Assembly: GCA_900319235.1 (NCBI GenBank)
Contig: ONNR01000018.1
Coordinates: forward strand, 44,042-108,041
DNA length: 64,000 bases
Direction of reading: 5' to 3'
From: an uncultured Prevotellaceae bacterium
Lineage (GTDB): Bacteria; Bacteroidota; Bacteroidia; Bacteroidales; UBA3663
The notes below the pieces were generated by a model that searched no databases, was not told the origin of the DNA, and saw only the letters and a list, made by a program, of their open reading frames with translations. Positions 8,120 to 18,383 of the stretch are shown here, piece after piece. How positions within the stretch are numbered: the stretch's first letter is position 1; each line of letters begins with the position of its first letter. A program made the position numbers and the translations under genes.

Positions 8120-8153
8120 TAGGGGCGCATCACGCAATCGTGATACGCCCCTA
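8120..8153 (-). terminator. Terminator of htrA
   Basis: The arms TAGGGGCGCATCACG and CGTGATACGCCCCTA form a strong hairpin. On the minus strand a T-rich tract (AAATTTTAT) follows it. Confidence 0.8.
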
Positions 8154-8173
8154 ACTATTGAAGAAAAATCACC

Positions 8174-9682
8174 TTACTTAGAAAGATCTACAGCGAAGTA
8201 ACCCACACGGCCTTGAGCAGTAACTGCGGCGATGAACATCACAGGATCCTGATCGGCAGAACGCTTGGTGGTAAGCTGGTTGAAGATATTCTCGATGTCC
8301 TTGTCGCTCTTCACGGCCTGGTCATTGATCTTGATGATGACCATCTTCTCACGCAGACCCGCACGGTAGAATAGTCCGTTGGTCTCAAGCTTATCAATCT
8401 GTACGCCTGTACGAACGCCATAGCGGATGAGTTCCTCGGAAGAGAGGTTCTTGAATGTGGCACCCAATTTGTCAATACCCTTGGTCTGGATCACGTCGGT
8501 GTTGCCCTTGGTGTTCTTGAGCGTGACGGTGAAGTTTTTCTTGTCACCCTTACGATCGACTACGACCTTCACCTTATCGCCTGGACGATAGCGGGCAATT
8601 TCGCCTTGGAGTTGAGCCATAGTATTGATGGTGGTTCCGTTGACCGAAGTGATGACGTCACCTGGCTTGATGCCTGCCTCTGCAGCGCCTCCATCTTCAG
8701 ATACCTGATCGACATAAACGCCCTCGTTGACCTTCAGATCCTTCTGCTCAACCACGTCGGCATTGACATCGCCACCGATGATTCCGAGCAGTGCACGCTG
8801 AACGGTGCCGTACTGCTTCAAGTCGGTCACAACCTTGCTCACGATGCTCGAAGGCACTGCGAAGGAATAACCTGCATAGTTGCCAGTCTGCGAATAGATG
8901 GCAGTATTGATGCCCACAAGTTCGCCGGCCGTATTGACGAGGGCACCACCCGAGTTACCGGGATTGACGGCTGCATCGGTCTGGATGAAACTTTCAATAC
9001 CGAGCTTGCTGCTGCCTACGCTGATGCTACGTGCCTTGGCGCTGACGATACCCGCGGTGACAGTGCTGGTGAGGTTGAATGGATTGCCCACGGCAAGTAC
9101 CCATTCGCCAATCTTCAGCGCATCACTCTGACCTATCGGAATTGTGGGAAGGTCTTTGGCATCAATCTTGAGCAAAGCGATGTCTGTGGTAGGATCAGTG
9201 CCCACAAGAGTTGCGGAGAACTGACGACGATCGTTGAGGGTGACGGTGAGCTCGTCAGCCTTGTCAATCACGTGATTGTTGGTAACGATATATCCGTCGC
9301 TCGAGATGATGACACCCGAACCGGCGCCAACGGGCATCGGATCGCTCGACTGAGGCTCCTGCTGACGCTGGCCACGCTGACCGAAGAAGAAGTCGAAGAA
9401 AGGATCGTTCATACCACCGAACGACTGCGTCTGACGTACCTGCTTGTTGGTGATGCCCACCACGGCATTCACCGTCTTCTCGGCTGCACGCGTGAAGTCA
9501 TTATCGGTCACCGAACCCGTGGAGGTGGTGAAAAAGCCAGTAGGTGTTAGTGATATCGAACTATCCTGCTGGGCAAGGGTATTTACCATCCTGCCCTCCA
9601 TTACCTTAAATGTGGCTACAGCAGTCACACCGCTCACTACAACCATTGCTCCTAAGAGCTTTAATACACTACTTGTTTTCAT
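8174..9682 (-). CDS. htrA: HtrA/DegP periplasmic serine protease
   Basis: This 502-residue Do-family serine endopeptidase handles misfolded envelope proteins in the periplasm. The start at 9682 is chosen because it opens directly with a membrane-targeting segment (MKTSSVLKLLGAMVVVSG); the frame extends 23 codons further upstream but that part overlaps the promoter. The catalytic triad is visible: His137 (VTNNHVID), Asp167 (TTDIALL) and Ser244 (PGNSGGAL). Two PDZ domains follow, at about residues 290-380 and 410-500. A Phe/Gly/Gln-rich loop (about residues 86-112) corresponds to the long LA loop. The promoter has TATCTTTG at 9739-9746. It converges on the DUF4919 gene. Confidence 0.95.
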   Translation of the reverse strand: MKTSSVLKLLGAMVVVSGVTAVATFKVMEGRMVNTLAQQDSSISLTPTGFFTTSTGSVTDNDFTRAAEKTVNAVVGITNKQVRQTQSFGGMNDPFFDFFFGQRGQRQQEPQSSDPMPVGAGSGVIISSDGYIVTNNHVIDKADELTVTLNDRRQFSATLVGTDPTTDIALLKIDAKDLPTIPIGQSDALKIGEWVLAVGNPFNLTSTVTAGIVSAKARSISVGSSKLGIESFIQTDAAVNPGNSGGALVNTAGELVGINTAIYSQTGNYAGYSFAVPSSIVSKVVTDLKQYGTVQRALLGIIGGDVNADVVEQKDLKVNEGVYVDQVSEDGGAAEAGIKPGDVITSVNGTTINTMAQLQGEIARYRPGDKVKVVVDRKGDKKNFTVTLKNTKGNTDVIQTKGIDKLGATFKNLSSEELIRYGVRTGVQIDKLETNGLFYRAGLREKMVIIKINDQAVKSDKDIENIFNQLTTKRSADQDPVMFIAAVTAQGRVGYFAVDLSK

Positions 9683-9738
9683 AACTATTTTTGAATTTTT
9701 AATTGTTGATTTCTTGTTTTTCGTCTTATTTGACGATG

Positions 9739-9746
9739 CAAAGATA
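9739..9746 (-). promoter_or_regulatory. htrA promoter -7 element
   Basis: TATCTTTG on the minus strand, 57 bases upstream of the chosen ATG. The -33 region (TTAACTTAA) deviates from TTTG. Its position inside the longer frame supports the shorter start. Confidence 0.6.
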
Positions 9747-9862
9747 CACAAGTTTAAGCTAATTAAGTTAAAATGGGACGAAATTTTAACATTTTCTATT
9801 AAAAAAGGGGCAAAGAATTAAAATTTTGATTTCCGTTTACATTCATTTTAAATAATTTTGCG

Positions 9863-9870
9863 TATCTTTG
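9863..9870 (+). promoter_or_regulatory. rnpB promoter -7 element
   Basis: TATCTTTG lies 6 bases ahead of the mature 5' end of RNase P RNA. A TTTAC occurs about 23 bases upstream. Confidence 0.65.
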
Positions 9871-9875
9871 CGCCC

Positions 9876-10253
9876 GCAGTAGGCCTGTCTGTCGCTCGCT
9901 CCACGCGAGAGGAAAGTCCGGGCTACACAGGGCTCCATGCCGGTTAACAGCCGGTAGGCGGCGACGTTTAGGTTAACGTAACAGAAAATAACCGCCCCGC
10001 AAGGGGTAAGGGTGAAAAGGCGAGGTAAGAGCTCACCGCACACTTGGTAACAAGGCGTGGCTGTACGTCCCATGGGTTGTAAGATCATGTATACTGGTGG
10101 TTGGTACGTGTCGGAAACGATACTGTGTCCATGAAGGGCGGCCCGTCCAAGCCAGGGGGTAGATTGCTAAAGTGCGTCAGTAATGGCGAACTCAGATCAA
10201 TGGCAGACACCTGTCGAAAGACAGGGACGGAACCCGGCTTATCAGCCTACTGC
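9876..10253 (+). ncRNA. rnpB: RNase P RNA (class A)
   Basis: The catalytic RNA that trims tRNA 5' leaders. The terminal helix P1 is visible as GCAGTAGGC at the 5' end pairing with GCCTACTGC at the 3' end. Universally conserved blocks are present in order: GAGGAAAGTCCGGGCT (9910-9925 region), the ACAGAA block near 9980, AGAGCTCACCGCAC near 10029, and GGAACCCGGCTTA near 10229. A T-run follows at 10255. The length of about 378 bases fits class A. The TPR-protein gene starts 22 bases downstream. Confidence 0.96.
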
Positions 10254-10274
10254 ATTTTTTACTAAAAACCGAGA

Positions 10275-12293
10275 ATGGCGGACAAAGACAAGCAGGCTAG
10301 GACATACGAAAAAGTAGTGCGGCGGCTGGTGAACGGACAACTGCAAAATGCATTGACGTTGATCAGCAAGCATTGTGTTTTGGAGCCACGTCTTTATTCC
10401 ATTGGCGAAGAGGCCGAAACGGTGCAGAAGGACTACGACCGCATGCTCTCCTTTTTGGCAAAAGGAACTCACGACCCCAAACTTCAGGAACAACACGACA
10501 TCCTGATGGAGCGTGCCTGGAAACTTGCCGAAAGCCTTTACGATGCCGAACAACCTGTGGAGTTACCCTTCGAGGAAAACGTCAGTGTACTCCTCGAGCA
10601 ACTTCTGGCCGAGCCGGAAGATGACCATTGCCTCAACCGCATCTTCGAGCAAGTGGCAGAAAGCAGACATATACCTAAGGCAGATCGCAAGGAGCTGCAT
10701 AAGGCCATGCTCAACGACGGTATACCCGAATATGTGCGTGCCACCATCCTTTCGGCCATCACGCTGCACCTGACACAGAACTTCGATGCCCGCATGGTGG
10801 AGGATCTCTACACCTATACGCTCGACGATCAGCCGGTGCAACTTCAGATGCAGGCGTGGATCACATTGGTTTTTGTCGCCCTCATCCATACCCATCGCAT
10901 CGAACATCTGCCCCGTCTGCGCGAGCAATACCAGTTCATCTGCGAGAGCCAGCCCGATTTGCTATTCGACATACAGATTGCTCTTTTGCAGTGCCGTGAG
11001 GCATTCTCCTTCGACAAGAAACTGCACAAGATCATCAACCAGGATGGCGAAGAGGATGAATTCAGCGAGCAGGAACGCGTCAGGGAATTCTTCGAGTTCA
11101 TCACTGAAGGCATCGACACCACCCTATCGATGTTCTCCCACCTCAAGAAAATCAAGTTCTTCAGCGGCGAAGGTACACGTCACCATTGGCTCGAACCCTT
11201 CAGCCTTACGCAACCCGACATCAAGGCCGTGCTCGACGAGAACCCCAAGGCACTGCCGTGGACGCGGATGATGATGGCTTCGGTTGCCCAATGCAACACC
11301 GACAAGTACGGTTCGTTTATGACCATGCAGGCCTACAACAAGGACTTGATGGCCAACATCAGCGAGAAACTGCAAGAGAAAGGGTTGGTCTTCGACGACA
11401 TCCTGCCGGTAAGTCCACTCTATGTAATGCGCAACTATCTGCATGACCTTTTCCGCTACTGCAATATGCATCCCAAGGGCGAAGAGATGCGTTATCCACT
11501 CTTCGATCGCAACCTCGACTTGAGCCAGAACAAATGGCTCTGCAACGGCATTAGCCACCCTGACCAGTTGAAGAAGACCGCTGAGTTCCTTTTCCGCAAG
11601 GAACGTTGGGACGAGGCATGCATCACTTATAGTACCCTACTCAAGCACGAAGTGACCGAGGAGACCCTGCAGAAACTCTACTACGCTATGTGGAACGGCG
11701 AAAGCAGCTACGACAAACGCAAGGCCACGCAGACGCTCATCAAGTGCAACACCCTCTTCCCCAGCAACAAGTGGACACTTCGCCATCTGGCTGATGCTTA
11801 TCACGAAGCACAGGAATATGAGATAGAGGGACAAGTGCTCCACGAGGCGCTCGATCATTTCCCCGACGACCCGACGATGCTGATGCGCCTGGGACGATGC
11901 CTCACCTGTCAGGACCGCATAGATGAAGCCATCGAGATACTCTACAAGGCCGACATCAAGAAGGAAGGGCAACTGCGCGTGCATCGCGAATTGGCCAACG
12001 CCCTCTTCCTGACCTGCGACCATACGCGAGCCGAGCGATTCATTCGTATGGTGCTGAGCCGTCCTGAGCCCGATATGGACGATTGGATTCTGGGCGGTCA
12101 TATTGCCCTCCAGGACCAAGACATCCCTCTTGCCGTCGAACGATACAAGAAGGCAAACGACACCGCGTATGCCTATAACGGAATACTCCGCGACAAACCT
12201 AAACTCATACGTGCCGGCATCGCCGAACACATCATCCTCCTAGTGATGGAACTTTTGTTAAAGGATTTGCAGGCCACTTCGAACCCCTCTTAA
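10275..12293 (+). CDS. Tetratricopeptide-repeat protein
   Basis: This 672-residue protein has no signal peptide and is helical throughout. The C-terminal third (about residues 435-640) shows recognisable TPR-like helix pairs: RKERWDEACITYSTLLKHE, HLADAYHEAQEYEIEGQVL, RLGRCLTCQDRIDEAIEIL and RELANALFLTCDHTRAERF. The N-terminal two thirds contain no domain I recognise, although a Glu/Asp-rich loop (NQDGEEDEFSEQE) is present near residue 255. TPRs mediate protein-protein contacts; the partner is unknown. It lies 31 bases upstream of leuS on the same strand and probably shares a transcript. It seems to be a Bacteroidales-specific cytoplasmic protein of unknown function. Confidence 0.8.
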   Translation: MADKDKQARTYEKVVRRLVNGQLQNALTLISKHCVLEPRLYSIGEEAETVQKDYDRMLSFLAKGTHDPKLQEQHDILMERAWKLAESLYDAEQPVELPFEENVSVLLEQLLAEPEDDHCLNRIFEQVAESRHIPKADRKELHKAMLNDGIPEYVRATILSAITLHLTQNFDARMVEDLYTYTLDDQPVQLQMQAWITLVFVALIHTHRIEHLPRLREQYQFICESQPDLLFDIQIALLQCREAFSFDKKLHKIINQDGEEDEFSEQERVREFFEFITEGIDTTLSMFSHLKKIKFFSGEGTRHHWLEPFSLTQPDIKAVLDENPKALPWTRMMMASVAQCNTDKYGSFMTMQAYNKDLMANISEKLQEKGLVFDDILPVSPLYVMRNYLHDLFRYCNMHPKGEEMRYPLFDRNLDLSQNKWLCNGISHPDQLKKTAEFLFRKERWDEACITYSTLLKHEVTEETLQKLYYAMWNGESSYDKRKATQTLIKCNTLFPSNKWTLRHLADAYHEAQEYEIEGQVLHEALDHFPDDPTMLMRLGRCLTCQDRIDEAIEILYKADIKKEGQLRVHRELANALFLTCDHTRAERFIRMVLSRPEPDMDDWILGGHIALQDQDIPLAVERYKKANDTAYAYNGILRDKPKLIRAGIAEHIILLVMELLLKDLQATSNPS

Positions 12294-12324
12294 CTCTTCG
12301 AACAATTATTAACTCTACATAAAA

Positions 12325-15168
12325 ATGGAATACAACTTCAGAGAAATCGAGCCGCGCTGGCAGGCTCAGTGGGTCAAGGATCAGACCTACAAGGTCGAGA
12401 TTGACCACAAGAAGCCCAAGTACTACGTGCTCGACATGTTCCCCTATCCTTCGGGAGCGGGTCTTCACGTAGGCCACCCACTCGGCTACATTGCTTCAGA
12501 CATCTTCTCACGCTACAAGCGCCTCTGTGGCTTCAACGTTCTTCACCCGATGGGCTACGATGCCTATGGCCTGCCCGCCGAACAATATGCCATCCAGACG
12601 GGACAGCACCCCGCCATCACCACCGATAAGAACATTGCGCGTTACCGCGAGCAACTCGACCGTATCGGCTTCTGCTTCGACTGGAGCCGCGAGGTACGCA
12701 CCTGCGACCCTGGCTACTACAAGTGGACACAGTGGGCCTTTGCGCAGATGTTCGAAGCCTATTACGACAACGATGCGCAGAAAGCTAAGCCCATCGCCGA
12801 CCTTGTCGCTCGATTTGAGGCCAATGGCAGCAAGGGCGTTAATGCCGCCTGCTCCGTCGAGCTCGACTTCACTGCCGAAGCCTGGAAGGCCAAGACCGAA
12901 GTGGAGAAGCAGCAGACCCTGATGAACTATCGCATCGCCTATCTGGGCGAGACAATGGTGAACTGGTGTCCCATGCTCGGCACCGTGCTGGCCAACGACG
13001 AGGTTGTCAATGGCGTGAGCGAACGTGGCGGTTATCCCGTCGAGCAGAAACTCATGCGCCAGTGGTGCCTCCGCGTCTCTGCTTATGCCCAGCGTCTGCT
13101 CGACGGTCTGGAGACCATCGACTGGACCTATGCCTTGAAGGAGACCCAGCGCAACTGGATAGGACGTTCGGAAGGTACCGAGGCACAGTTCAAGGTGGTG
13201 CCCAACGACAACCCACAGACACTGACCGCTGACGGCAAGCCTCTCGAGTTCACCATCTTTACCACTCGCGCCGATACCATGTTCGGTGTAACCTTCATGG
13301 TGCTTGCTCCTGAAAGCGAATATGTGCAGATGGTAACCACGTCCGACCACAAGGCCGAAGTGGAGGCTTACCTCGACAAGTGCAAGCACAAGACCGAACT
13401 GGAGCGCCAGGCCGGACATGAGGTGACGGGCGTCTTCAGCGGTGCCTACGCCATCAACCCAATTACGGGCGATGAGATACCAATCTGGATTGCCGAATAC
13501 GTGCTCGCCGGCTATGGCACAGGTGCCATCATGGCTGTTCCGGCCCACGACTCGCGCGACTGGGCTTTTGCCAAGCACTTCAACCTCCCCATCATCCCGC
13601 TCATCGAAGGCGACTATGACCTCAACGAGGGTTCGTTCGATGCCAAGGAAGGCATCATGAAGAACTCGTCGAACGCCGAACTCAGCCTCAACGGTCTCTG
13701 CGTCAAGGACTCCATCCAAGCCATGAAGGAGTACGTCACCCGCAAGGGCCTGGGACGCGTGAAGGTCAACTATCGTCTGCGCGACGCTATCTTCAGCCGC
13801 CAGCGCTACTGGGGCGAGCCCTTCCCTATCTATTACAAGGATGGCATGCCATACGTGCTGCCTGAGGAGTGCCTGCCACTCCAACTGCCCGAGGTGAAGA
13901 ACTTCAAGCCTACCTCAACAGGCGAACCACCGCTCGGCAACGCTCAGGTTTGGGCTTGGGACGAGGCCAACAAGAAGGTTGTGGACAAGGCTTTGATCGA
14001 CAACAAGACCGTCTTCCCACTCGAACTCTGCACCATGCCAGGTTTCGCAGGCTCGTCGGCCTACTACACCCGTTATACTGACCCGCACAACGATGAAGCA
14101 CTCGTCAGCCACGAAGCCAACGAGTACTGGGACAACGTCGATCTCTATCTCGGCGGTTCAGAGCACGCTACTGGTCACCTCATCTACAGCCGCTTCTGGA
14201 ACAAGTTCCTCAAGGACTGGGGCGTAGTTAAGAGCGAGGAGCCTTTCAAGAAGCTCATCAACCAGGGTATGATTCAAGGCAGCAGCCGTTTCGCACTGCG
14301 TTTGAAGGGTACCCAGAAGTATGTCAGCGCCGACATCGCTGCCGAATACGGCGAATGCGACCCCGTACATGTGGACGTGAACTTCGTCAATGGTCTGGAA
14401 ATGGATGTCGAGAAGTTCCACCAGTGGACTCCCGAGTTCAAGGATGTGGAGGTAATCTGCAATGCTGATGGCAAGTTCATTACGACTGCCGCCGTTGAGA
14501 AGATGTCGAAGTCGAAATACAATGTGGTTAATCCCGACGACATCTGCGAGCGTTACGGTGCCGACACGCTGCGTCTTTATGAGATGTTCCTCGGCCCCAT
14601 CGAGCAGTCGAAGCCTTGGGACACCGCAGGTATCGATGGAGCCTTCCGCTTCCTCAAGAAGTTCTGGAACCTCTATCAGACCCCAACCGACGCTGCTCCT
14701 TCGGCTGACAACCTCAAGTCGCTCCACAAACTGATCAAGAAGGTGACGGGCGACATCGAGCAGTTCTCGTACAACACTGCCATCTCGGCATTCATGGTAG
14801 CTGTCAACGAGCTCACCCAGCAGAAGTGCAGCAGCAAGGCTATCCTCGAACAACTCGTCGTGCTCATCGCTCCTTTTGCTCCACACATCGCCGAAGAACT
14901 CTGGCACCAGCTTGGCAACACCACTACCGTCTGCGACGCCCAGTGGCCCAAGTGCGAAGAGAAGTACCTTGTCGAAAGCACTATCAAGTACCCCGTCCAG
15001 ATCGGTGGTAAGATGCGCTTCACCATCGACATCCCAGCCGATGCCACCTCCGACGAAGTACAGGCCGCTGTCCTCGCGCATCCCGATGCCCAGAAGTGGA
15101 TTGCCGGCAAGACCGTCCGCAAGTTCATCTTCGTGCCCAAGAAGATCGTCAACCTCGTTGTAGGCTAA
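12325..15168 (+). CDS. leuS: Leucyl-tRNA synthetase
   Basis: This 947-residue class I synthetase charges tRNA-Leu. The HIGH signature is HVGH (residues 48-51) and the KMSKS signature is KMSKS at 726-730. The editing domain (CP1) holds the conserved [18 protein letters not shown] motif and [15 protein letters not shown]. It is about 85 residues longer than the E. coli enzyme; extra sequence near residues 150-190 ([19 protein letters not shown]) is of the kind found in Bacteroidetes LeuS. A strong hairpin terminator follows. Confidence 0.97.
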   Translation: MEYNFREIEPRWQAQWVKDQTYKVEIDHKKPKYYVLDMFPYPSGAGLHVGHPLGYIASDIFSRYKRLCGFNVLHPMGYDAYGLPAEQYAIQTGQHPAITTDKNIARYREQLDRIGFCFDWSREVRTCDPGYYKWTQWAFAQMFEAYYDNDAQKAKPIADLVARFEANGSKGVNAACSVELDFTAEAWKAKTEVEKQQTLMNYRIAYLGETMVNWCPMLGTVLANDEVVNGVSERGGYPVEQKLMRQWCLRVSAYAQRLLDGLETIDWTYALKETQRNWIGRSEGTEAQFKVVPNDNPQTLTADGKPLEFTIFTTRADTMFGVTFMVLAPESEYVQMVTTSDHKAEVEAYLDKCKHKTELERQAGHEVTGVFSGAYAINPITGDEIPIWIAEYVLAGYGTGAIMAVPAHDSRDWAFAKHFNLPIIPLIEGDYDLNEGSFDAKEGIMKNSSNAELSLNGLCVKDSIQAMKEYVTRKGLGRVKVNYRLRDAIFSRQRYWGEPFPIYYKDGMPYVLPEECLPLQLPEVKNFKPTSTGEPPLGNAQVWAWDEANKKVVDKALIDNKTVFPLELCTMPGFAGSSAYYTRYTDPHNDEALVSHEANEYWDNVDLYLGGSEHATGHLIYSRFWNKFLKDWGVVKSEEPFKKLINQGMIQGSSRFALRLKGTQKYVSADIAAEYGECDPVHVDVNFVNGLEMDVEKFHQWTPEFKDVEVICNADGKFITTAAVEKMSKSKYNVVNPDDICERYGADTLRLYEMFLGPIEQSKPWDTAGIDGAFRFLKKFWNLYQTPTDAAPSADNLKSLHKLIKKVTGDIEQFSYNTAISAFMVAVNELTQQKCSSKAILEQLVVLIAPFAPHIAEELWHQLGNTTTVCDAQWPKCEEKYLVESTIKYPVQIGGKMRFTIDIPADATSDEVQAAVLAHPDAQKWIAGKTVRKFIFVPKKIVNLVVG

Positions 15169-15192
15169 GCACACACATTATATATATTAATA

Positions 15193-15227
15193 TTACAGGC
15201 TGCAAGCAAAAAGCTTGCAGCCTGTAA
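15193..15227. terminator. Bidirectional terminator leuS/asnS
   Basis: The arms TTACAGGCTGCAAGC and GCTTGCAGCCTGTAA are perfect complements around AAAAA, between two convergent genes. Confidence 0.85.
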
Positions 15228-15248
15228 TTTATTATCACTTTAGTAGAT

Positions 15249-16673
15249 TTAGAACTCAGCCGACTTGGGAGTGCGGGGGAACGGGATGACGTCGCGGATG
15301 TTCTGCATGCCGGTAACGAAGAGGATGAGGCGCTCGAAGCCGAGGCCGAAACCTGCGTGTGGGCAAGTGCCGAAGCGACGGGTATCGAGATACCACCACA
15401 TATCCTTCATCGGAATGTGACGCGTCGTGATTTCGTTCATAAGCTTGTCATAGTTCTCCTCACGCACCGAACCGCCAATGATCTCGCCGATCTGTGGGAA
15501 GAGGACGTCGGTACCCTGTACGGTCTCCTCCTTCTCCTCGCCATTGAAGATAGGACGCTTGTCATCAATCTTCATATAGAACGACTTGATCTTCTTGGGG
15601 TAGTTGGTCATGATGACAGGCTTCTTGAAGTACTCCTCAACGAGGAAGCGCTCGTGCTCGGAAGCAAGGTCGTCGCCCCAGTTGCAGGGGAACTCGAACT
15701 TCTTGCCATCCTTGATGGCCTGCTGCAAAATCTCGATGCCCTTGGTGTAAGGAAGATGTACGAAGCTGTCCTTCAACACACCTTCGAGACGCTCGATGAG
15801 CGTTGGGTCGATGAGCTTGTTGAGGAACTCGAGCTCCTCGCGACAGTTGTCGAGTGCCCAACGTACGCAATGCTTGATGAAGTCCTCTTCGAGTGCCATC
15901 AGGTCGTCCATGTCATAGAAGGCAACCTCCGGCTCGATCATCCAGAACTCAGCCAAGTGACGTGGCGTATTGGAGTTCTCTGCACGGAAGGTAGGACCAA
16001 AGGTGTAGATCTGACCCAGTGCCGTAGCTCCCAGTTCGCCTTCGAGCTGACCGGAAACGGTGAGCGACGTCATCTTACCGAAGAAGTCGTCATCGTAGAT
16101 GATGGAACCATTCTCATCCTTCTTGAGGTCATAGAGATTCTTGGTGGTCACCTGGAACATCTGGCCTGCGCCTTCGCAGTCACTGGCGGTGATGAGGGGC
16201 GAGTGGAAATAATAGAAGCCGTGCTCGTGGAAGTACTGGTGAATAGCAATAGCCATATTGTGGCGGATGCGAAGGATGCAACCAAAGAGGTTGGTACGTG
16301 GACGCAGATGTGCCTTCTCGCGGAGGAATTCCATAGAGTGGCCCTTCTTCTGCAAAGGATACTCATTGGGATCGCAGTCGCCAAGCACCTCGATGGTGCT
16401 GGCCTGGATCTCGCACTTCTGGTTGCCGCCCTGGCTGGCCACAAGTTTGCCAACGACCTTGAGACAGGCACCTGTGGTGATACGCTTCAGGAGTTCTTCG
16501 TCGAACTTGGCAACGTCGGCTACGATCTGCACGCCTGAAACGCAGGAACCATCATTGAGAGCTATAAATTTAATGACCTTGTTGCCACGCATCGAACGGA
16601 CCCATCCGCACACGGTGACTTCACGGTCGAGGACCTCCGACTTCAGGAGACCTTTGATGATTTCTCTTTTCAT
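15249..16673 (-). CDS. asnS: Asparaginyl-tRNA synthetase
   Basis: This 474-residue class II synthetase charges tRNA-Asn. The N-terminal OB-fold anticodon-binding domain starts with [19 protein letters not shown] (about residues 19-37). Motif 2 is [20 protein letters not shown], with the Asn-specific reading of the loop, and motif 3 is [15 protein letters not shown] near the C-terminus. Its presence means that Asn-tRNA is made directly rather than only by transamidation. It is the last gene of a minus-strand run purB, pseudouridine synthase, asnS; the gap to the upstream gene is 91 bases, so it may also have its own promoter. Confidence 0.96.
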   Translation of the reverse strand: MKREIIKGLLKSEVLDREVTVCGWVRSMRGNKVIKFIALNDGSCVSGVQIVADVAKFDEELLKRITTGACLKVVGKLVASQGGNQKCEIQASTIEVLGDCDPNEYPLQKKGHSMEFLREKAHLRPRTNLFGCILRIRHNMAIAIHQYFHEHGFYYFHSPLITASDCEGAGQMFQVTTKNLYDLKKDENGSIIYDDDFFGKMTSLTVSGQLEGELGATALGQIYTFGPTFRAENSNTPRHLAEFWMIEPEVAFYDMDDLMALEEDFIKHCVRWALDNCREELEFLNKLIDPTLIERLEGVLKDSFVHLPYTKGIEILQQAIKDGKKFEFPCNWGDDLASEHERFLVEEYFKKPVIMTNYPKKIKSFYMKIDDKRPIFNGEEKEETVQGTDVLFPQIGEIIGGSVREENYDKLMNEITTRHIPMKDMWWYLDTRRFGTCPHAGFGLGFERLILFVTGMQNIRDVIPFPRTPKSAEF

Positions 16674-16764
16674 ACAATATACTTAAATAACACTGTTCGG
16701 GATTAGGCTAAATAGAAAGATACCTCACCCTTCCACCAGGAAGGGCAAGGATCTTGAACATTCA

Positions 16765-18381
16765 TTATTCGAATGCACCCATCTTGAGCATGCTTACCTC
16801 CTGCTGGGTGAGGTGACGCCAGCGGCCACGTGGCAGGTTCTTCTTGGTGAGTCCTGCGAAATAAACGCGGTCGAGCTTCACGACACGATAGCCGAGGTGC
16901 TCGAAGATACGACGCACGATACGGTTCTTGCCCGAGTGGATCTCGATACCAACCTGGTTCTTGTCCTCTTCGTTGGCATAAGCAATGGCATCAGCATGGA
17001 TGGGACCATCGTCGAGTTCGATGCCTGCTGCAATGCGAGCGAGATCGGTCTCAGCCACATCCTTGTCAAGCCATACGTGATAGATCTTCTTCTTGATGTA
17101 CTTGGGATGGGTGAGTTTCGAAGCGAGGTCACCATCGTTGGTGAGGAGCAGCACACCAGTGGTGTTGCGGTCGAGACGACCAACAGGATAGATGCGCTCG
17201 CGGCTTGCATTGCGCACCAGATCCATAACGGTCTGACGGCCCTGTGGATCATCGCTGGTGGTGACGGTATCCTTCGGCTTGTTGAGGAGTACATAGACCT
17301 TGCGCTCGAGGCTTACGGGCTGGTCGTTGAAGGTCACCTGATCCTTGCGGGTCACCTTGGTGCCGAGTTCGGTAACAACCTCACCGTTTACCTTGACCAA
17401 ACCAGCTGCGATGTGCTCGTCGGCTTCACGACGCGAGCAAACGCCTGCATTGGCCAAATACTTGTTGAGACGCAGTTCCTCATTCGGATCGACGATTGCC
17501 TCGGTGTATTCCACCGGACGATGTGGGTTGTAGCCCTGATGCTTGCGATTGGGTTTCTGCTTCTGAGGACGTCCGAAACCGCCCTGCTGGGGACGACCGT
17601 AGCCACCCTGCTGGGGACGACCATAACCTCCCTGCTGGGGACGGCCATAACCGCCCTGCTGGGGACGACCGTAGCCACCCTGCTGGGGACGGCCATAACC
17701 ACCCTGCTGACGACCGTAACCGCCCTGCGGACGGCCGTAACCACCCTGCTGAGGACGCTGATAGCCGCGTGGCTGGTAACCGCCCTGTGGCTGATAGTTC
17801 TGAACATATCCACCTTCCTGTGGCTGCTGATTCTCCTGAGCCTTGCCTTCCTGAGGCTCGCCCTGTGGATGCTGATAGCCCTGATTATCGTTGTAGCGCT
17901 GGTAGCCGTTATTGGGACGCTGTGGACGCTGGTAGCTCTGATAACCGCCCTGCTCGCCATCCTGGTTGTAACGACGATAGCCGCCCTGGGGACGCTGTGG
18001 ACGCTGATAGCTGCCCTGGTAGCCGCCGCCCTGTGGACGCTGGTAGCCACCACCCTGCTGATAGCCGCCTTCGCCTTCCTGTGGGCGCTGATAGCCTTCG
18101 CCATCCTGCATTGGACGCTGGTAACCGCCACCACGCTGATAGCCGCCACCACGCTGGTAGCCGCCACCACGCTGATAACCGCCGCCACGACCATATCCGC
18201 TATAGTCGTTGGCGCCACCGCGCTGATAAGAGTTACGTGACTGTGGATCATAGGCGGCTGCGTTACCGAAGCGGCTCTCGCCGATTCTGGGACGACGCTT
18301 TGGCGCCTGCTGTGATGCACCTTCTGGTGCTGCATTACCCTCCTGTGGGGTATTTGCCTGTGGGTTCTGATTTTCTTCCAT
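16765..18381 (-). CDS. RluB-family pseudouridine synthase with long disordered N-terminus
   Basis: The C-terminal 235 residues of this 538-residue protein are a standard RsuA/RluB-type enzyme that converts uridine to pseudouridine in rRNA: an S4 RNA-binding domain from about residue 303 (RLNKYLANAGVCSRREADEH) and the catalytic Asp404 in VGRLDRNTTGVLLL. The first 300 residues are low-complexity and rich in Gly, Tyr, Gln and Arg, with GGYQRG repeats (about 40-90), YQRPQ repeats, and seven GGYGRPQQ-type octads encoded by 24-bp DNA repeats at 17578-17756. Such a segment is likely disordered and RNA-binding. ATG 18381 is 2 bases after the purB stop, so translation is coupled. Confidence 0.9.
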   Translation of the reverse strand: MEENQNPQANTPQEGNAAPEGASQQAPKRRPRIGESRFGNAAAYDPQSRNSYQRGGANDYSGYGRGGGYQRGGGYQRGGGYQRGGGYQRPMQDGEGYQRPQEGEGGYQQGGGYQRPQGGGYQGSYQRPQRPQGGYRRYNQDGEQGGYQSYQRPQRPNNGYQRYNDNQGYQHPQGEPQEGKAQENQQPQEGGYVQNYQPQGGYQPRGYQRPQQGGYGRPQGGYGRQQGGYGRPQQGGYGRPQQGGYGRPQQGGYGRPQQGGYGRPQQGGFGRPQKQKPNRKHQGYNPHRPVEYTEAIVDPNEELRLNKYLANAGVCSRREADEHIAAGLVKVNGEVVTELGTKVTRKDQVTFNDQPVSLERKVYVLLNKPKDTVTTSDDPQGRQTVMDLVRNASRERIYPVGRLDRNTTGVLLLTNDGDLASKLTHPKYIKKKIYHVWLDKDVAETDLARIAAGIELDDGPIHADAIAYANEEDKNQVGIEIHSGKNRIVRRIFEHLGYRVVKLDRVYFAGLTKKNLPRGRWRHLTQQEVSMLKMGAFE

Positions 18382-18383
18382 AA

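Noticed and set aside
15357..16538. 393-codon frame opposite asnS
   Set aside because: asnS has both class II motifs, so the opposite frame is a shadow.
16813..18240. 475-codon frame opposite the pseudouridine synthase gene
   Set aside because: A by-product of codon bias and of the GGYGRPQQ-type DNA repeats in the real gene on the other strand.
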